Notes: generated by a model not told the origin, from the sequence alone. DNA of 35,582 nt from an uncultured Tessaracoccus sp. (GCF_947255005.1 NZ_CAMYFI010000022.1:1-35582); one strand, 5' to 3'; numbered from the stretch's first letter, positions 1 to 7,939 are shown. Translations and numbers: made by a program.

Positions 1-1
1 G

Positions 2-799
2 GTGCGCTCGGGGGAGATCGAGGCGGCGGTGGTTCCTATCGAGAACTCCGTGGAGGGCGGGGTGTCGGCCACGCTGGATGAGCTCATCAACGGTTCGCCG
101 CTCATGATTCGTCGAGAGATCTTGGTGCCGGTGTCGTTTGGGCTGTACGTGCGTCCGGGCACGACGCTCGCCGACGTGCGGCACGTGCTCACGCACGGGC
201 ATGCGGCGGCGCAGTGTCGTCGATTCCTGTCGGGGTTGCGTGACGCGACGGTCACCGAGGCGGGTTCGACGGCGGGCGCGGCGAAAGAGGTAGCCAGAGA
301 GGATTCGCGGCACGACGCAGCGGTGTGTGCGCGCGTGGCCGGGCAGCTGTACGGACTGCAGGAATTGGCGTGGCAGATCGAGGACAACTCCGGAGCCGTG
401 ACGCGCTTCGTCGAGGTATGTCAGGCAGGCGAGGTGCCCATGCGCACCGGCGCTGACAAGACCACCCTCGTTGCATTCATGGACGAGGACCGCTCCGGTG
501 CGCTGCTGGAGATTCTGGAGCAATTCAAGGTGCGGGGTGTAAACCTCACCCGCATCGAGTCGCGTCCGACGAAGACCTCACTCGGCTCATACTGTTTTTC
601 CATCGACGCCGAAGGCCACATCGCTGACCAGCGCGTCGCTGAGACTCTTGAAGGACTCGCGCGGATCTGTCCGCGCCTGTATTTCCTCGGCTCCTACCCG
701 CGCGCCGACGGGCGCGCCCCGAAACTGGACGACCGTTTCTCCGACGAGTCGTTCACCGAGGCTGAGCGCTGGCTCGGGTCCGTGTCTCCTGGGCGGTGA
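2..799 (+). CDS. pheA: Prephenate dehydratase, 5'-truncated by the window start
   Basis: This enzyme converts prephenate to phenylpyruvate in phenylalanine synthesis. The visible 265 residues contain the PIENS..GGV segment of the catalytic domain near residue 12, the TRF motif (NSGAVTRF) near residue 130, and a C-terminal ACT domain at about residues 153-235 that carries the phenylalanine-binding ESRP motif. The reading frame is already open at the first base and the N-terminal catalytic lobe that normally precedes PIENS is missing, so the true start lies upstream of the window and the GTG at base 2 is only the first visible codon. The ACT domain suggests ordinary feedback inhibition by phenylalanine. 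The gene converges on the lipoprotein gene at 1004-2053, with a strong hairpin between them. Identification is secure from motifs. Confidence 0.93.
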   Translation: MRSGEIEAAVVPIENSVEGGVSATLDELINGSPLMIRREILVPVSFGLYVRPGTTLADVRHVLTHGHAAAQCRRFLSGLRDATVTEAGSTAGAAKEVAREDSRHDAAVCARVAGQLYGLQELAWQIEDNSGAVTRFVEVCQAGEVPMRTGADKTTLVAFMDEDRSGALLEILEQFKVRGVNLTRIESRPTKTSLGSYCFSIDAEGHIADQRVAETLEGLARICPRLYFLGSYPRADGRAPKLDDRFSDESFTEAERWLGSVSPGR

Positions 800-823
800 T
801 GGGCTGCGCCTTCACCGCCCCCC

Positions 824-950
824 TCGCATAAGGAATGAGGGATTCCACCGTTTTCGGTGGAATCCCTCATTCCTTATCAACGAAGCGCTCTTCCAACCGG
901 GTTTCGATACGCGGCCTTCGTCCGCTACTCAACCATCGGGGGTGGGGTGG
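824..950. repeat. Palindromic intergenic repeat, copy 1
   Basis: Bases 828-850 and 855-877 form a perfect 23-bp inverted repeat around a TTTT loop. The palindrome is followed by a tail (about 878-950) containing TTTCGATACGCGG and CCGCTACTCAACCATC, itself able to fold through GCGG/CCGC. A second copy in the same orientation lies at 2192-2316 with an identical 50-base hairpin and a diverged tail. The hairpin sits between the convergent pheA and lipoprotein genes and could stop transcription from both, but it has no clear T-run. From memory, tails of the form TTTCGATACG...CTACTC are dispersed in many actinobacterial genomes. Confidence 0.85.
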
Positions 951-1003
951 CCGCCTACACAACCACCGGGTCGGGGTTTCCCTGATCCCGCTCACTCCAC
1001 TGT

Positions 1004-2053
1004 TTAGCGTCGTGGTGACGCATAAGAGTATTCGAGACGGTTGGCAGCTGGATTGAGCTTGCCCCCGCCGCGCAGGTGATCTAAGAGATGCACGTTGCCC
1101 TCCTTGGAGAATGCCAAGCCCGCCGGATGGTGTGGCGCATCGACATATTCTGATCGGGTGACGGGCCCATCGATGTTGCCGGTAAAGAGCCGGCCTTGAC
1201 CGATCGCCCCGATGTAACCATCAGGCGAAGCGGCAGCGTACATCTTGGTGCGGTTGGTGTCGTGGCGAGCGACCACGCCTTTTCCTATCTGGGCAACGAT
1301 CAGTGCATCCGCATGCCCGACGAATCGGCGTCCAGGCGCTGGCGCCCACCCATATGGTGAGGATGGGAGATCTGCGACGGTGCCCGCCTCGGTCAGTTGC
1401 CGAGCGTCGTAGCCAAAGCACGCGGTAGGCGTTGAAGCCCACAGCACTCCGTCACTCAGTTCGAGCCGGACGAGGTTCTTGGCCGAGATGTTCGCGGTGG
1501 CAACCGGTTGACGTTGTGCAACGTCCCACAGGGCCAGCTGTTGATCGTCGCCGAGCGTCGCAAAGTGTGACTCATCGATAGTCGCCATAGCGACGACGTG
1601 CGCACCGCCGTGCCCAGCCAGTACCTCGCCGGGGCAACCGTCGGTCCAGCGCTGGATGCGACCGTCGCACAGTGGCACCACAATGTCCTTGCCCAGCACT
1701 GCATAGGCCGTCGTCGAAGCGGTTCGGACCGCGAGCAAGTGGGAGGGGTGACCGCGCTCATCCCATTCGACCAACCCGCCGTGGTACCACGCGACCGCGC
1801 CGCGAGGGGACATGCGCAGTGGGCCGTGCCAATCAATGCGAGCCATGTTCTGGTCGTCACTGACCGGGGAGCTACCAGGCGAGCACGGATCGCCGACCCA
1901 ATCGAAGGAGTAGCTATCCAGCGTGACGCACTCCGTCGCAGGTGAGCCGGACGCAGTCGGGGCCGGTGACGGTGTGGGCGTAGGCGATGGGGAGCAGCCC
2001 GAGACCGCGCCGATGAGAGGGACGACAATCGCCGCGCGTCGTGGAATGCTCAT
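1004..2053 (-). CDS. Putative secreted lipoprotein with WD40/beta-propeller-like repeats
   Basis: The 349-residue product begins with a short basic stretch, a hydrophobic segment and a lipobox-like IGAVSGC (Cys near residue 20), then a Ser/Thr/Pro-rich linker typical of an actinobacterial lipoprotein leaving the membrane. The remainder has irregular blade-like repeats with phrases such as LALWDV, IQRWTDG and VEWDE, suggesting a beta-propeller. No catalytic motif is seen and I cannot assign a function. The ATG is preceded by AAGGAGAGG at good spacing. The gene stands alone between two direct copies of a palindromic repeat, transcribed towards pheA. This arrangement and its lack of relation to its neighbours suggest an accessory insertion. 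Confidence 0.7.
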   Translation of the reverse strand: MSIPRRAAIVVPLIGAVSGCSPSPTPTPSPAPTASGSPATECVTLDSYSFDWVGDPCSPGSSPVSDDQNMARIDWHGPLRMSPRGAVAWYHGGLVEWDERGHPSHLLAVRTASTTAYAVLGKDIVVPLCDGRIQRWTDGCPGEVLAGHGGAHVVAMATIDESHFATLGDDQQLALWDVAQRQPVATANISAKNLVRLELSDGVLWASTPTACFGYDARQLTEAGTVADLPSSPYGWAPAPGRRFVGHADALIVAQIGKGVVARHDTNRTKMYAAASPDGYIGAIGQGRLFTGNIDGPVTRSEYVDAPHHPAGLAFSKEGNVHLLDHLRGGGKLNPAANRLEYSYASPRR

Positions 2054-2191
2054 AGGTACCTCTCCTTGAACGCCTCATACGTGAGGTTGTCGACGAAGTG
2101 TCTGCCAGTGTGTGGGGATTTGAATCTTGGCACGCTCCCTTTTCATTTTGCCAGAGCCACCCGTAATCGATAGGCGGCCCCCGGCCACCAG

Positions 2192-2316
2192 TCGCATAAG
2201 GAATGAGGGATTCCACCGTTTTCGGTGGAATCCCTCATTCCTTATCAATAATGCGCTCTTCCAGCGTGGTTTCGATACGCGGGCGGCGCCCGCTACTCAA
2301 CCATCGGCTGGGGTGG
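2192..2316. repeat. Palindromic intergenic repeat, copy 2
   Basis: Bases 2196-2218 and 2223-2245 repeat exactly the 23-bp stem and TTTT loop of copy 1. The tail at about 2246-2316 differs at scattered positions but keeps GCGCTCTTCCA, TTTCGATACGCGG and CGCTACTCAACCATCGG. It lies just downstream of the minus-strand PAP2-diacylglycerol kinase gene and upstream of the lipoprotein gene, so it may end kinase transcripts. The stem is fully identical while the tail has drifted, which suggests the palindrome is under selection or conversion. Confidence 0.85.
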
Positions 2317-2324
2317 ATCGCCAC

Positions 2325-3839
2325 CTACGGCAGCGCCAGTTGCACGGCCTCGGGGCGCACCTGGAACGTGACGTCGGTGACGTCTCCGACGACGTCGCCG
2401 TCGATCTGGCACGCCCCGCCCTCGGGCACCTCGAGGCGCAGCCGGCTGCCGGTGTAGCGCGCGATGTTGGGCCCGTCGCCGGCCTCGAACAGCACATCGC
2501 TGATCATCTGCGCCATGTCGAGCCGCGTACTGGGCGTGGCTACGAGCACGTCGAGCACGCCGTCGCGGGCGCTCGCCTCAGGCATCAGCGACACACCCTT
2601 CTCAAGCTCGCCGACGTTGCCGACCGACACCAGCGACGCATCCACCTCCACCGGCGGCTGCTCATCGACGGTGAGCCGCACGCGCATCGGTTTGGCATCG
2701 AGGTGTCGAGCGCCGGCCAACACGTACGCCACCACCCCGACGGCCTTCTTGAGGTCTTCGTCGGTGTCGTTCATGATGTTCGCGTCGATACCCACGCCGG
2801 CGAGCACCGCGGCGAACTGCACACCGTCGGGCAGTTGCACCTCGATGAGATCAATCGCGGTGGCGGGCTTCTCCAGCCCCAGCCGCAGGGCCTGCTCCAC
2901 ATCGAGCGGGATGCCCAGGTTCTTCGCCAGCAGATTGCCGGTGCCCGACGGGAGGATGGCCACCTTCTGCCCGGTGTCGGCGAACTCTCCCAACACCACG
3001 CGCACTGTACCGTCGCCGCCCGCGACGAGCACCACGTCGACATCGGCGTCGAGCGCCCGACGCGCCATGGCAACGCCCGGGTCGTCGGCCTCGGTGGGCA
3101 GCCACACGACGCGCTCGTAGCCGTAGTCTTCGAGGGTCTGTTGCACGAGCCCGCGGAAGGTTTCGAGCCCGACGATCTTGACGGGGTTGTAAATGACCGC
3201 CGCGGCCAGATCGTCGCCACGCATCGACCTGCGCACCACATGCACGTCGGCCAGGAGATTGGCGAGGCTCGCCGCGAACCCACCCAGCAATGCGCCGCCC
3301 ACAACGTCGGTCACCTGATGCGCGCCCATCCACAGCCGATCCACCGCGACGACAAGCACCGCAGCCGCACCCGCAACCACGCCCGGCCACAGCCGTCGGC
3401 GCATCGTCGAGTGCAACGTCACCACCATGACGGCGCCCGCCGTCCACATCGCCACGTGCACCGACGGGTACCCGAACCCCTGCTGCGTGATGGCCCCCGC
3501 GAACGGCGACGACGGGCGCGCCCTGCCGACGCTGTGGCGCATCAAGGTGGTGAGGCTCAGCGTCAACACGAACGCCAGCAGCACCGCACCCGAGGCGGTG
3601 TAAAACCGGCGCCTGGACATCCACCACGCCACCCCCGCCGTGATGACGAGCAGCACCGGCCACGCAGTCACGCCCGCCACAATGGTGAGCACCTGGCCCA
3701 GGTTCGACGTCGGCACCGGCGGAGCCACCCGCCACCACCCGTCGACGGCCCCGGGCAGCCATGCAGTCCACAACGCGAAGGCGAGCGCCAGCAAGGTGGC
3801 GGACGCGAGCGTGAAACCGCTTCGTCGAAGTTGCCGCAT
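2325..3839 (-). CDS. PAP2-family phosphatase fused to diacylglycerol kinase catalytic domain
   Basis: This is a membrane-bound lipid-modifying fusion of 504 residues from the ATG at 3839. The first ~200 residues are a multi-helix PAP2 (phosphatidic acid phosphatase type 2) domain with RHSVGRARP, PSVH in place of the usual PSGH, and the DRLWMGAHQVTD catalytic block. Residues ~210-500 are a diacylglycerol/sphingosine-kinase-like domain with the ATP-binding GGDGT at about 274-278 and PSGTGNLLA after it. The two halves would catalyse opposite steps at the lipid phosphate, so the natural substrate is unclear; recycling of a lipid or polyprenyl phosphate is an inference. A GTG lies two codons upstream, but TACGCT six bases before the ATG looks like a -10 of a leaderless transcript and favours the ATG. 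The gene is divergent from serS. Confidence 0.85.
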   Translation of the reverse strand: MRQLRRSGFTLASATLLALAFALWTAWLPGAVDGWWRVAPPVPTSNLGQVLTIVAGVTAWPVLLVITAGVAWWMSRRRFYTASGAVLLAFVLTLSLTTLMRHSVGRARPSSPFAGAITQQGFGYPSVHVAMWTAGAVMVVTLHSTMRRRLWPGVVAGAAAVLVVAVDRLWMGAHQVTDVVGGALLGGFAASLANLLADVHVVRRSMRGDDLAAAVIYNPVKIVGLETFRGLVQQTLEDYGYERVVWLPTEADDPGVAMARRALDADVDVVLVAGGDGTVRVVLGEFADTGQKVAILPSGTGNLLAKNLGIPLDVEQALRLGLEKPATAIDLIEVQLPDGVQFAAVLAGVGIDANIMNDTDEDLKKAVGVVAYVLAGARHLDAKPMRVRLTVDEQPPVEVDASLVSVGNVGELEKGVSLMPEASARDGVLDVLVATPSTRLDMAQMISDVLFEAGDGPNIARYTGSRLRLEVPEGGACQIDGDVVGDVTDVTFQVRPEAVQLALP

Positions 3840-3845
3840 GGGCAC

Positions 3846-3851
3846 AGCGTA
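3846..3851 (-). promoter_or_regulatory. Candidate -10 box for a leaderless PAP2-DGK transcript
   Basis: On the minus strand TACGCT (TANNNT) is followed by exactly six bases and then the ATG at 3839. No Shine-Dalgarno sequence precedes the start. The geometry matches leaderless actinobacterial transcripts. No good -35 box is visible. Confidence 0.45.
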
Positions 3852-3889
3852 CCGAAGGCTGGCGCTCGGCGCGGGAGCTCGATTGCAAG

Positions 3890-3895
3890 TAGGGT
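3890..3895 (+). promoter_or_regulatory. Candidate -10 box for a leaderless serS transcript
   Basis: TAGGGT ends six bases before the serS ATG at 3902, placing the transcription start on or next to the initiator A. There is no ribosome-binding site. This mirrors the divergent gene, so two leaderless promoters lie back to back in about 60 bp. Confidence 0.5.
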
Positions 3896-3901
3896 GGGCT
3901 C

Positions 3902-5173
3902 ATGATTGATCCCAAGCTGCTCCGCTCAGACCCCGACCGCATTCGCCGCTCGCAGGAAGCCCGCGGCGAGTCCGTCGAACTCGTGGACGAGCTGGTGGCA
4001 GCTGACGACGCGCGCCGCACGTCGATTGCCCGCTTTGAGGAGCTTCGCGCGCAGCAAAAGGCCGCTGGCAAAGACGTCGCCAAGGCAAAGGGCGACGAGA
4101 AGGCCGCGCTGCTGGCGAGCGTCAAGCAGCTCGCCGCCGATGTGAAAACCGCCGAGGGCGCGGTGAGCGAGGCCGAGGAGCGCTTCACCGAGCTCATCAA
4201 GAGCGTCGGCAACATCGTCCTCGACGGAGTCCCTCGCGGCGGTGAGGACGACGGCGAAGTGCTCGACACCGTCGGCACACCTCGAGACTTCGCCGCCGAA
4301 GGCTTCGAGCCCAAAGACCACCTGGAGCTCGGCGAGGCGCTCGGCGCCATCGACATGGAGCGCGGCACCAAAATCTCCGGCTCGCGGTTCTACGTGCTCA
4401 CCGGCGTGGGCGCACAGCTCGAGCTGGCGCTGCTCAACCTCGCCATGAGCAAAGCCCTTGAATGGGGCTTCACGCCCATGCTCCCGCCCGCGCTGGTGAA
4501 GCCGTCGGCAATGGACGGCACCGGTTTCCTCGGCCAGGCCGCCGACGACGTCTACCACCTCGAGCGCGACGACATGTACCTGGTTGGCACCTCCGAGGTG
4601 GCGCTGGCCGCCTACCACTCGGGCGAAATCCTCGACGACCTGCCCAAGCAGTACGCCGCCTACTCGCCGTGCTTCCGCCGCGAGGCCGGCTCCTACGGCA
4701 AAGACACGCGCGGCATTTTCCGCGTCCACTGGTTCGACAAAGTGGAGATGTTCGTCCACTGCGACCCGGCCGACGCCGAAGCATGGCACCAGAAGCTGCT
4801 TGGCTGGGAGCGCGAATTCCTGGAGCTGCTCGAGATTCCCTACCAGGTGCTCGACGTGGCCTCCGGCGACCTCGGCCTCTCCGCCGCCCGCAAATTCGAC
4901 TGCTACGCCTGGCTACCCACGCAGCAGCGGTACCGCGAGGTGACGTCGACATCGAACTGCACCGACTTCCAGGCCCGCCGCCTCGGCATCCGCGGACGAT
5001 TCGACGACGGCGTGAAACCCATCGCGACGTTGAACGGCACCCTGTGCGCCATGACCCGTATCATCATCATGCTGCTCGAGAACCACCAGCAAGCCGACGG
5101 GTCGGTGCGCGTGCCGGAGGCGCTCCGCCCCTTCCTCGGCGGCATGGAGGCTCTCGTCCCCACCACGAAGTAG
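3902..5173 (+). CDS. serS: Seryl-tRNA synthetase
   Basis: This cytoplasmic class II aminoacyl-tRNA synthetase charges tRNA-Ser (and tRNA-Sec where present). At 423 residues it is full length. The N-terminal ~110 residues form the helical coiled-coil tRNA-binding arm, starting with the family opening MIDPKLLRSDPDRIRRSQ. The catalytic core has the TSE motif (VGTSEVALA), motif 2 (FRREAGSYGKDTRG, then RVHWFDKVEM) and motif 3 (LNGTLCAMTRIIIMLLENHQ). The gene diverges from the lipid kinase and is followed after about 100 bases by a HAD phosphatase gene with its own strong ribosome-binding site. Identification is secure. Confidence 0.97.
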   Translation: MIDPKLLRSDPDRIRRSQEARGESVELVDELVAADDARRTSIARFEELRAQQKAAGKDVAKAKGDEKAALLASVKQLAADVKTAEGAVSEAEERFTELIKSVGNIVLDGVPRGGEDDGEVLDTVGTPRDFAAEGFEPKDHLELGEALGAIDMERGTKISGSRFYVLTGVGAQLELALLNLAMSKALEWGFTPMLPPALVKPSAMDGTGFLGQAADDVYHLERDDMYLVGTSEVALAAYHSGEILDDLPKQYAAYSPCFRREAGSYGKDTRGIFRVHWFDKVEMFVHCDPADAEAWHQKLLGWEREFLELLEIPYQVLDVASGDLGLSAARKFDCYAWLPTQQRYREVTSTSNCTDFQARRLGIRGRFDDGVKPIATLNGTLCAMTRIIIMLLENHQQADGSVRVPEALRPFLGGMEALVPTTK

Positions 5174-5275
5174 CTCCTCACTAGGGTGTTTACCGTGCGT
5201 TCAAGTTTGTAGCAGGCGACGTTTGCCGCCCGCTGGCATGGTGGATCGAAGGATTCCTGAGAGGAGAAGGCAACG

Positions 5276-6085
5276 ATGACCTTCACGCCCAAGATGGTGG
5301 CGCTCGACATCGACGGCACGCTCGTCGACTCGGCCGGCAATATGCCCGACGAGGTGCACGCGGCGGTGAACCGCGTCGCGGAGCAGGTGCCGGTGGTGCT
5401 CGCCACCGGACGTGGCTGGCTCGCAACGCACCCTATTTTCGACATGCTCGGTTTGCCTCCCGGCTGGGCCGTCTCCTCGAACGGCGCCGTGCTCGTGCGC
5501 AATCCGCCGTTCGAGCTGGTGCATGAGGTGCTCTTCGACCCGGCAGAGACCATCCGGCGCGTCTCCGAACTGCTCCCCAACGCCCGCATCTGCGTGGAAC
5601 GCAACCTCGTGCGGTACGCGTCGCAGCCCTTCCCGGCAGGCGAAATAGAGGGGGAAGTGCACATCGTCGGGATCGACGAACTCATGTCGAAGCCGGTGTC
5701 GCGCCTCATCATTCGCCAGCCCGAGGCCGATGGCGACAACATCTTCGGCGAACTCATCTCGGAGCTGGGCATGCACGACGTGTCGTACTTCGTCGGGTGG
5801 TCTGCCTGGCTCGACATCGCGCCCAAGGGTATTCACAAAGCCACCGCGCTGCAGCGCGTGTGCGACGAGATGGGCGTCGAGGCGCGCGATGTGCTCGCGC
5901 TCGGCGACGGCTACAACGACATCGAGATGCTCCAATGGGCAGGCCGTGGCGTTGCGATGGGGGAGGCTCCCGACGAGGTTCGGGCCGCCGCCGACGCGGT
6001 CACCGCTGGTTTCGCGGAACTCGGCACCGTCGCAGAGCTCGACCGCTGGTTCGGCGGCCCCGCCGCGCGCCGTCGGCAGCGTTAA
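5276..6085 (+). CDS. Cof-type HAD-superfamily phosphatase
   Basis: This is a 269-residue cytoplasmic haloacid-dehalogenase-family hydrolase, probably a sugar-phosphate or nucleotide phosphatase. Motif I is ALDIDGTLVDS with the two catalytic aspartates, motif II is ATGRG, motif III is the lysine in PKGIHKATAL, and motif IV is LALGDGYNDIEML. The cap between motifs II and III fits the Cof (type IIB) subclass. GAGAGGAGAAGG precedes the ATG at ideal distance, fixing the start. The substrate cannot be read from sequence. It lies about 100 bases after serS and may be partly co-transcribed with it, and it is followed by a large nested hairpin. Confidence 0.88.
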   Translation: MTFTPKMVALDIDGTLVDSAGNMPDEVHAAVNRVAEQVPVVLATGRGWLATHPIFDMLGLPPGWAVSSNGAVLVRNPPFELVHEVLFDPAETIRRVSELLPNARICVERNLVRYASQPFPAGEIEGEVHIVGIDELMSKPVSRLIIRQPEADGDNIFGELISELGMHDVSYFVGWSAWLDIAPKGIHKATALQRVCDEMGVEARDVLALGDGYNDIEMLQWAGRGVAMGEAPDEVRAAADAVTAGFAELGTVAELDRWFGGPAARRRQR

Positions 6086-6158
6086 CGTGGCCCGCGTCCG
6101 CGCGCTGACGACAGCCGAACACGCGGCGGCCTCCGGCACCATGACGGCTCCGAGCCAG

Positions 6159-6240
6159 AAACTTCAAAATCCGTACGCAGATTAACTGAAGGGCCCTTTT
6201 TCGGGGCCTTAGCTTCATCTGCGTACGGATTTTGAAGTTT
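6159..6240. terminator. Nested hairpin: 24-bp perfect inverted repeat around a GC-rich terminator stem
   Basis: Bases 6159-6182 and 6217-6240 are exact reverse complements (24 bp). The 34-base spacer holds a second stem, 6189-6196 with 6203-6210 (one G-G mismatch), whose loop is TTTTTC. The inner stem resembles an actinobacterial terminator and would end the HAD phosphatase transcript before the rmlA promoter. The outer repeat is longer than a terminator needs, so it may be a mobile palindromic element or a site for a DNA-binding protein. Confidence 0.75.
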
Positions 6241-6277
6241 TCCGGTTGTAGCCAACGGGTGGTTGGAGGTGTGGGGT

Positions 6278-6283
6278 TAGGAT
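6278..6283 (+). promoter_or_regulatory. Candidate -10 box for a leaderless rmlA transcript
   Basis: TAGGAT is followed by six bases and then the rmlA ATG at 6290. The spacing is the same as at serS. No good -35 hexamer is seen at 16-18 bases upstream. Confidence 0.5.
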
Positions 6284-6289
6284 CGGGGC

Positions 6290-7177
6290 ATGCGCGGAAT
6301 TATTCTCGCGGGCGGCTCCGGCACACGCCTCCACCCGATCACCAAGGCCATTTCTAAGCAGCTCGTGCCTGTCTACGACAAGCCGATGATCTACTACCCA
6401 CTCTCGACGCTGCTCGCGTCGGGCATTCGAGATGTGATGGTGATCACTACCCCGTTTGATGCGCCGCAGTTTGAACGTCTGCTGGGGGACGGGTCGCAGT
6501 TTGGAATCAGCATCACGTATGCGCAGCAGCCTGAGCCGAAGGGGTTGGCGCAGGCGTTCACGATCGGCGCGGACTTCATCGGCAGCGACCATGTCACCCT
6601 TGTCCTGGGCGACAACATTTTCGCCGGCCCTGGTCTTGGGCGGATGTTGCGTTCGCTGGGCGAACGTGAGGGCGCGACGGTGTTCGGCTACCGCGTCGCC
6701 AACCCGGAGGCGTACGGGGTTGTTGAGTTCGATAACAATGGTGTGGTCACCTCCATCGAGGAGAAACCTGCCCAGCCGAAGTCGCACTACGCCGTGCCCG
6801 GCCTGTACTTCTACGACAACCAGGTGGTCGGGATCGCGCGCGGGCTCGAACCGTCAGCGCGTGGAGAGTATGAGATCACCGACATCAACCGCCACTACCT
6901 CGATAAGGGGCAGTTGCGCGTCGAGATCCTCTCTCGCGGCACGGCCTGGCTCGATACCGGCACCTTCGATTCCCTCAATGACGCCAACGACTTCGTGCGC
7001 ACTCTCCAGGCCCGCCAAGGGCTACAAGTAGGCTGCCCAGAGGAAGTAGCTTGGCGCATGGGTTTCCTCTCTGACGACGACCTTGCTCAACGCGCACAAC
7101 AACTCGCGAAATCCGGCTACGGCAACTATCTCCTCGATCTCCTGGCCGACAACACCAACAAGCCAGCCAACTCATAA
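6290..7177 (+). CDS. rmlA: Glucose-1-phosphate thymidylyltransferase
   Basis: The enzyme joins dTTP and glucose-1-phosphate to give dTDP-glucose, the first step to dTDP-L-rhamnose. At 295 residues it is full length. It opens with the nucleotide-binding signature GIILAGGSGTRLHPIT and the lysine of SKQLVPVYDKPMIYYP. It then carries VLGDNIFAG (metal-binding aspartate), EKPAQPKSHYAVPGLYFYDN and TAWLDTGTFDSL, all typical of RmlA. The start is fixed by the conserved N-terminus and a leaderless-type -10. The later pathway genes lie apart, rmlCD at 12259-13674 and rmlB at 18161-19159. This gene opens the glycopolymer region. Confidence 0.97.
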   Translation: MRGIILAGGSGTRLHPITKAISKQLVPVYDKPMIYYPLSTLLASGIRDVMVITTPFDAPQFERLLGDGSQFGISITYAQQPEPKGLAQAFTIGADFIGSDHVTLVLGDNIFAGPGLGRMLRSLGEREGATVFGYRVANPEAYGVVEFDNNGVVTSIEEKPAQPKSHYAVPGLYFYDNQVVGIARGLEPSARGEYEITDINRHYLDKGQLRVEILSRGTAWLDTGTFDSLNDANDFVRTLQARQGLQVGCPEEVAWRMGFLSDDDLAQRAQQLAKSGYGNYLLDLLADNTNKPANS

Positions 7178-7341
7178 GGCAACCCACCAACTCCACACCA
7201 TCAGCACGCGCGGCAACTCACGAGCGGGGTCCCACTGCGACGACGACGTGGCCGGCGCGTGCAATGAGGTGACGGATGACGTGGCTGCGGGTCGCAACGG
7301 TTGCATCTGTAGAAGGCAATCGATGAGGGGTGTGAATACAG

Positions 7342-7377
7342 CAGTGGCGGGTGCCCTGCTGGGGGAACCCGCCACTG
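7342..7377 (-). terminator. Terminator of the WhiB-like gene
   Basis: An 11-bp perfect stem (7342-7352 with 7367-7377) encloses a 14-base loop in which CCC and GGG can pair further. It lies about 20 bases past the stop of the minus-strand WhiB-like gene and also between it and the end of rmlA, so it may work in both directions. Confidence 0.7.
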
Positions 7378-7396
7378 AACGAAGTGGGATGGATAA

Positions 7397-7939
7397 TCAG
7401 GCGGCGACGCGTTGGCTGGTGGCGCGCAGCGCCTTCGCGGTGGCGAGCACCTGCTCTGGGCTGGGCAGGACGGGGGCTACCGGCTCCTCCGGAACGGTGT
7501 TTTCGAGCTCGATCCGTCGGAGGTGACGCTTCACAGTCGAGACGGAGCAGCCGATCTTCTGCGCGATGACGCTGAGCGGCTCGTCAGGGTTGGCCTGACG
7601 CAGGCGGTGGATTTCGTGGCGATCAAACTGGCGGCCCGAGTTGACGCCGGCGTAGATGTCGATGTTCTCGTTGCTGATCTGGACGCCGAGACGGGCACGG
7701 ATCTCCTGACGCTGACGCTTCGTGGTGCCGGCGACGAAGCCGGTGACCTCGTGCTTCACCACCGCGTCGGAGAGGCACTGCGCGAGCATCGGGCAGTTTG
7801 CGCACAGGCGCGCAGCCTGGCTGCGAAGCATGGCCTGTTCCCGACGCTCGACGCGCGTGCTGGGAGTGGCTCCCTCTTCCAGAAGCGGGTGCAGGAAGAC
7901 ATTGGAAGCGTTCACGCAGGGCGCAAGCTGGTCGGTCAT
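7397..7939 (-). CDS. WhiB-family iron-sulfur regulator with C-terminal helix-turn-helix
   Basis: WhiB-like proteins are actinobacterial [4Fe-4S] transcription factors that usually act with the principal sigma factor. This 180-residue protein has the four cluster cysteines at positions 8, 46, 49 and 55 with the standard C-x2-C-x5-C spacing. The usual G[VI]WGG turn is replaced by GFVAG (about 67-71), followed by basic residues. An added domain at about 115-145 (SVIAQKIGCSVSTVKRHLRRI) looks like a helix-turn-helix, making it longer than a typical 80-130-residue WhiB. GAGGAGAA precedes the ATG. Lying beside rmlA and the LCP operon, it could control the glycopolymer locus, but this is inference. 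Confidence 0.85.
   Translation of the reverse strand: MTDQLAPCVNASNVFLHPLLEEGATPSTRVERREQAMLRSQAARLCANCPMLAQCLSDAVVKHEVTGFVAGTTKRQRQEIRARLGVQISNENIDIYAGVNSGRQFDRHEIHRLRQANPDEPLSVIAQKIGCSVSTVKRHLRRIELENTVPEEPVAPVLPSPEQVLATAKALRATSQRVAA

Noticed and set aside
2108..2150. tRNA-like segment (GGGGATTTGAATC resembling a T-loop) upstream of the lipoprotein gene
   Set aside because: The five-base T-stem does not pair, there is no acceptor or anticodon stem, and no CCA end, so at most it is a decayed fragment.
2127..3905. 592-codon open frame on the plus strand across the lipid kinase gene
   Set aside because: It is antisense to a gene with intact PAP2 and GGDGT motifs, is His/Arg/Pro-rich as expected for an antisense shadow at high GC, and matches no family.
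2851..4371. 506-codon minus-strand frame spanning serS and the lipid kinase gene
   Set aside because: It is low-complexity, runs across two well-supported genes and their divergent promoter region, and is a GC-driven shadow.
5182..5212. Leaderless five-codon ORF (GTG...TAG) after a TAGGGT box between serS and the HAD phosphatase gene
   Set aside because: There is no -35 box, the peptide is too short to judge, and nothing suggests regulation of the downstream gene, which has its own strong ribosome-binding site.
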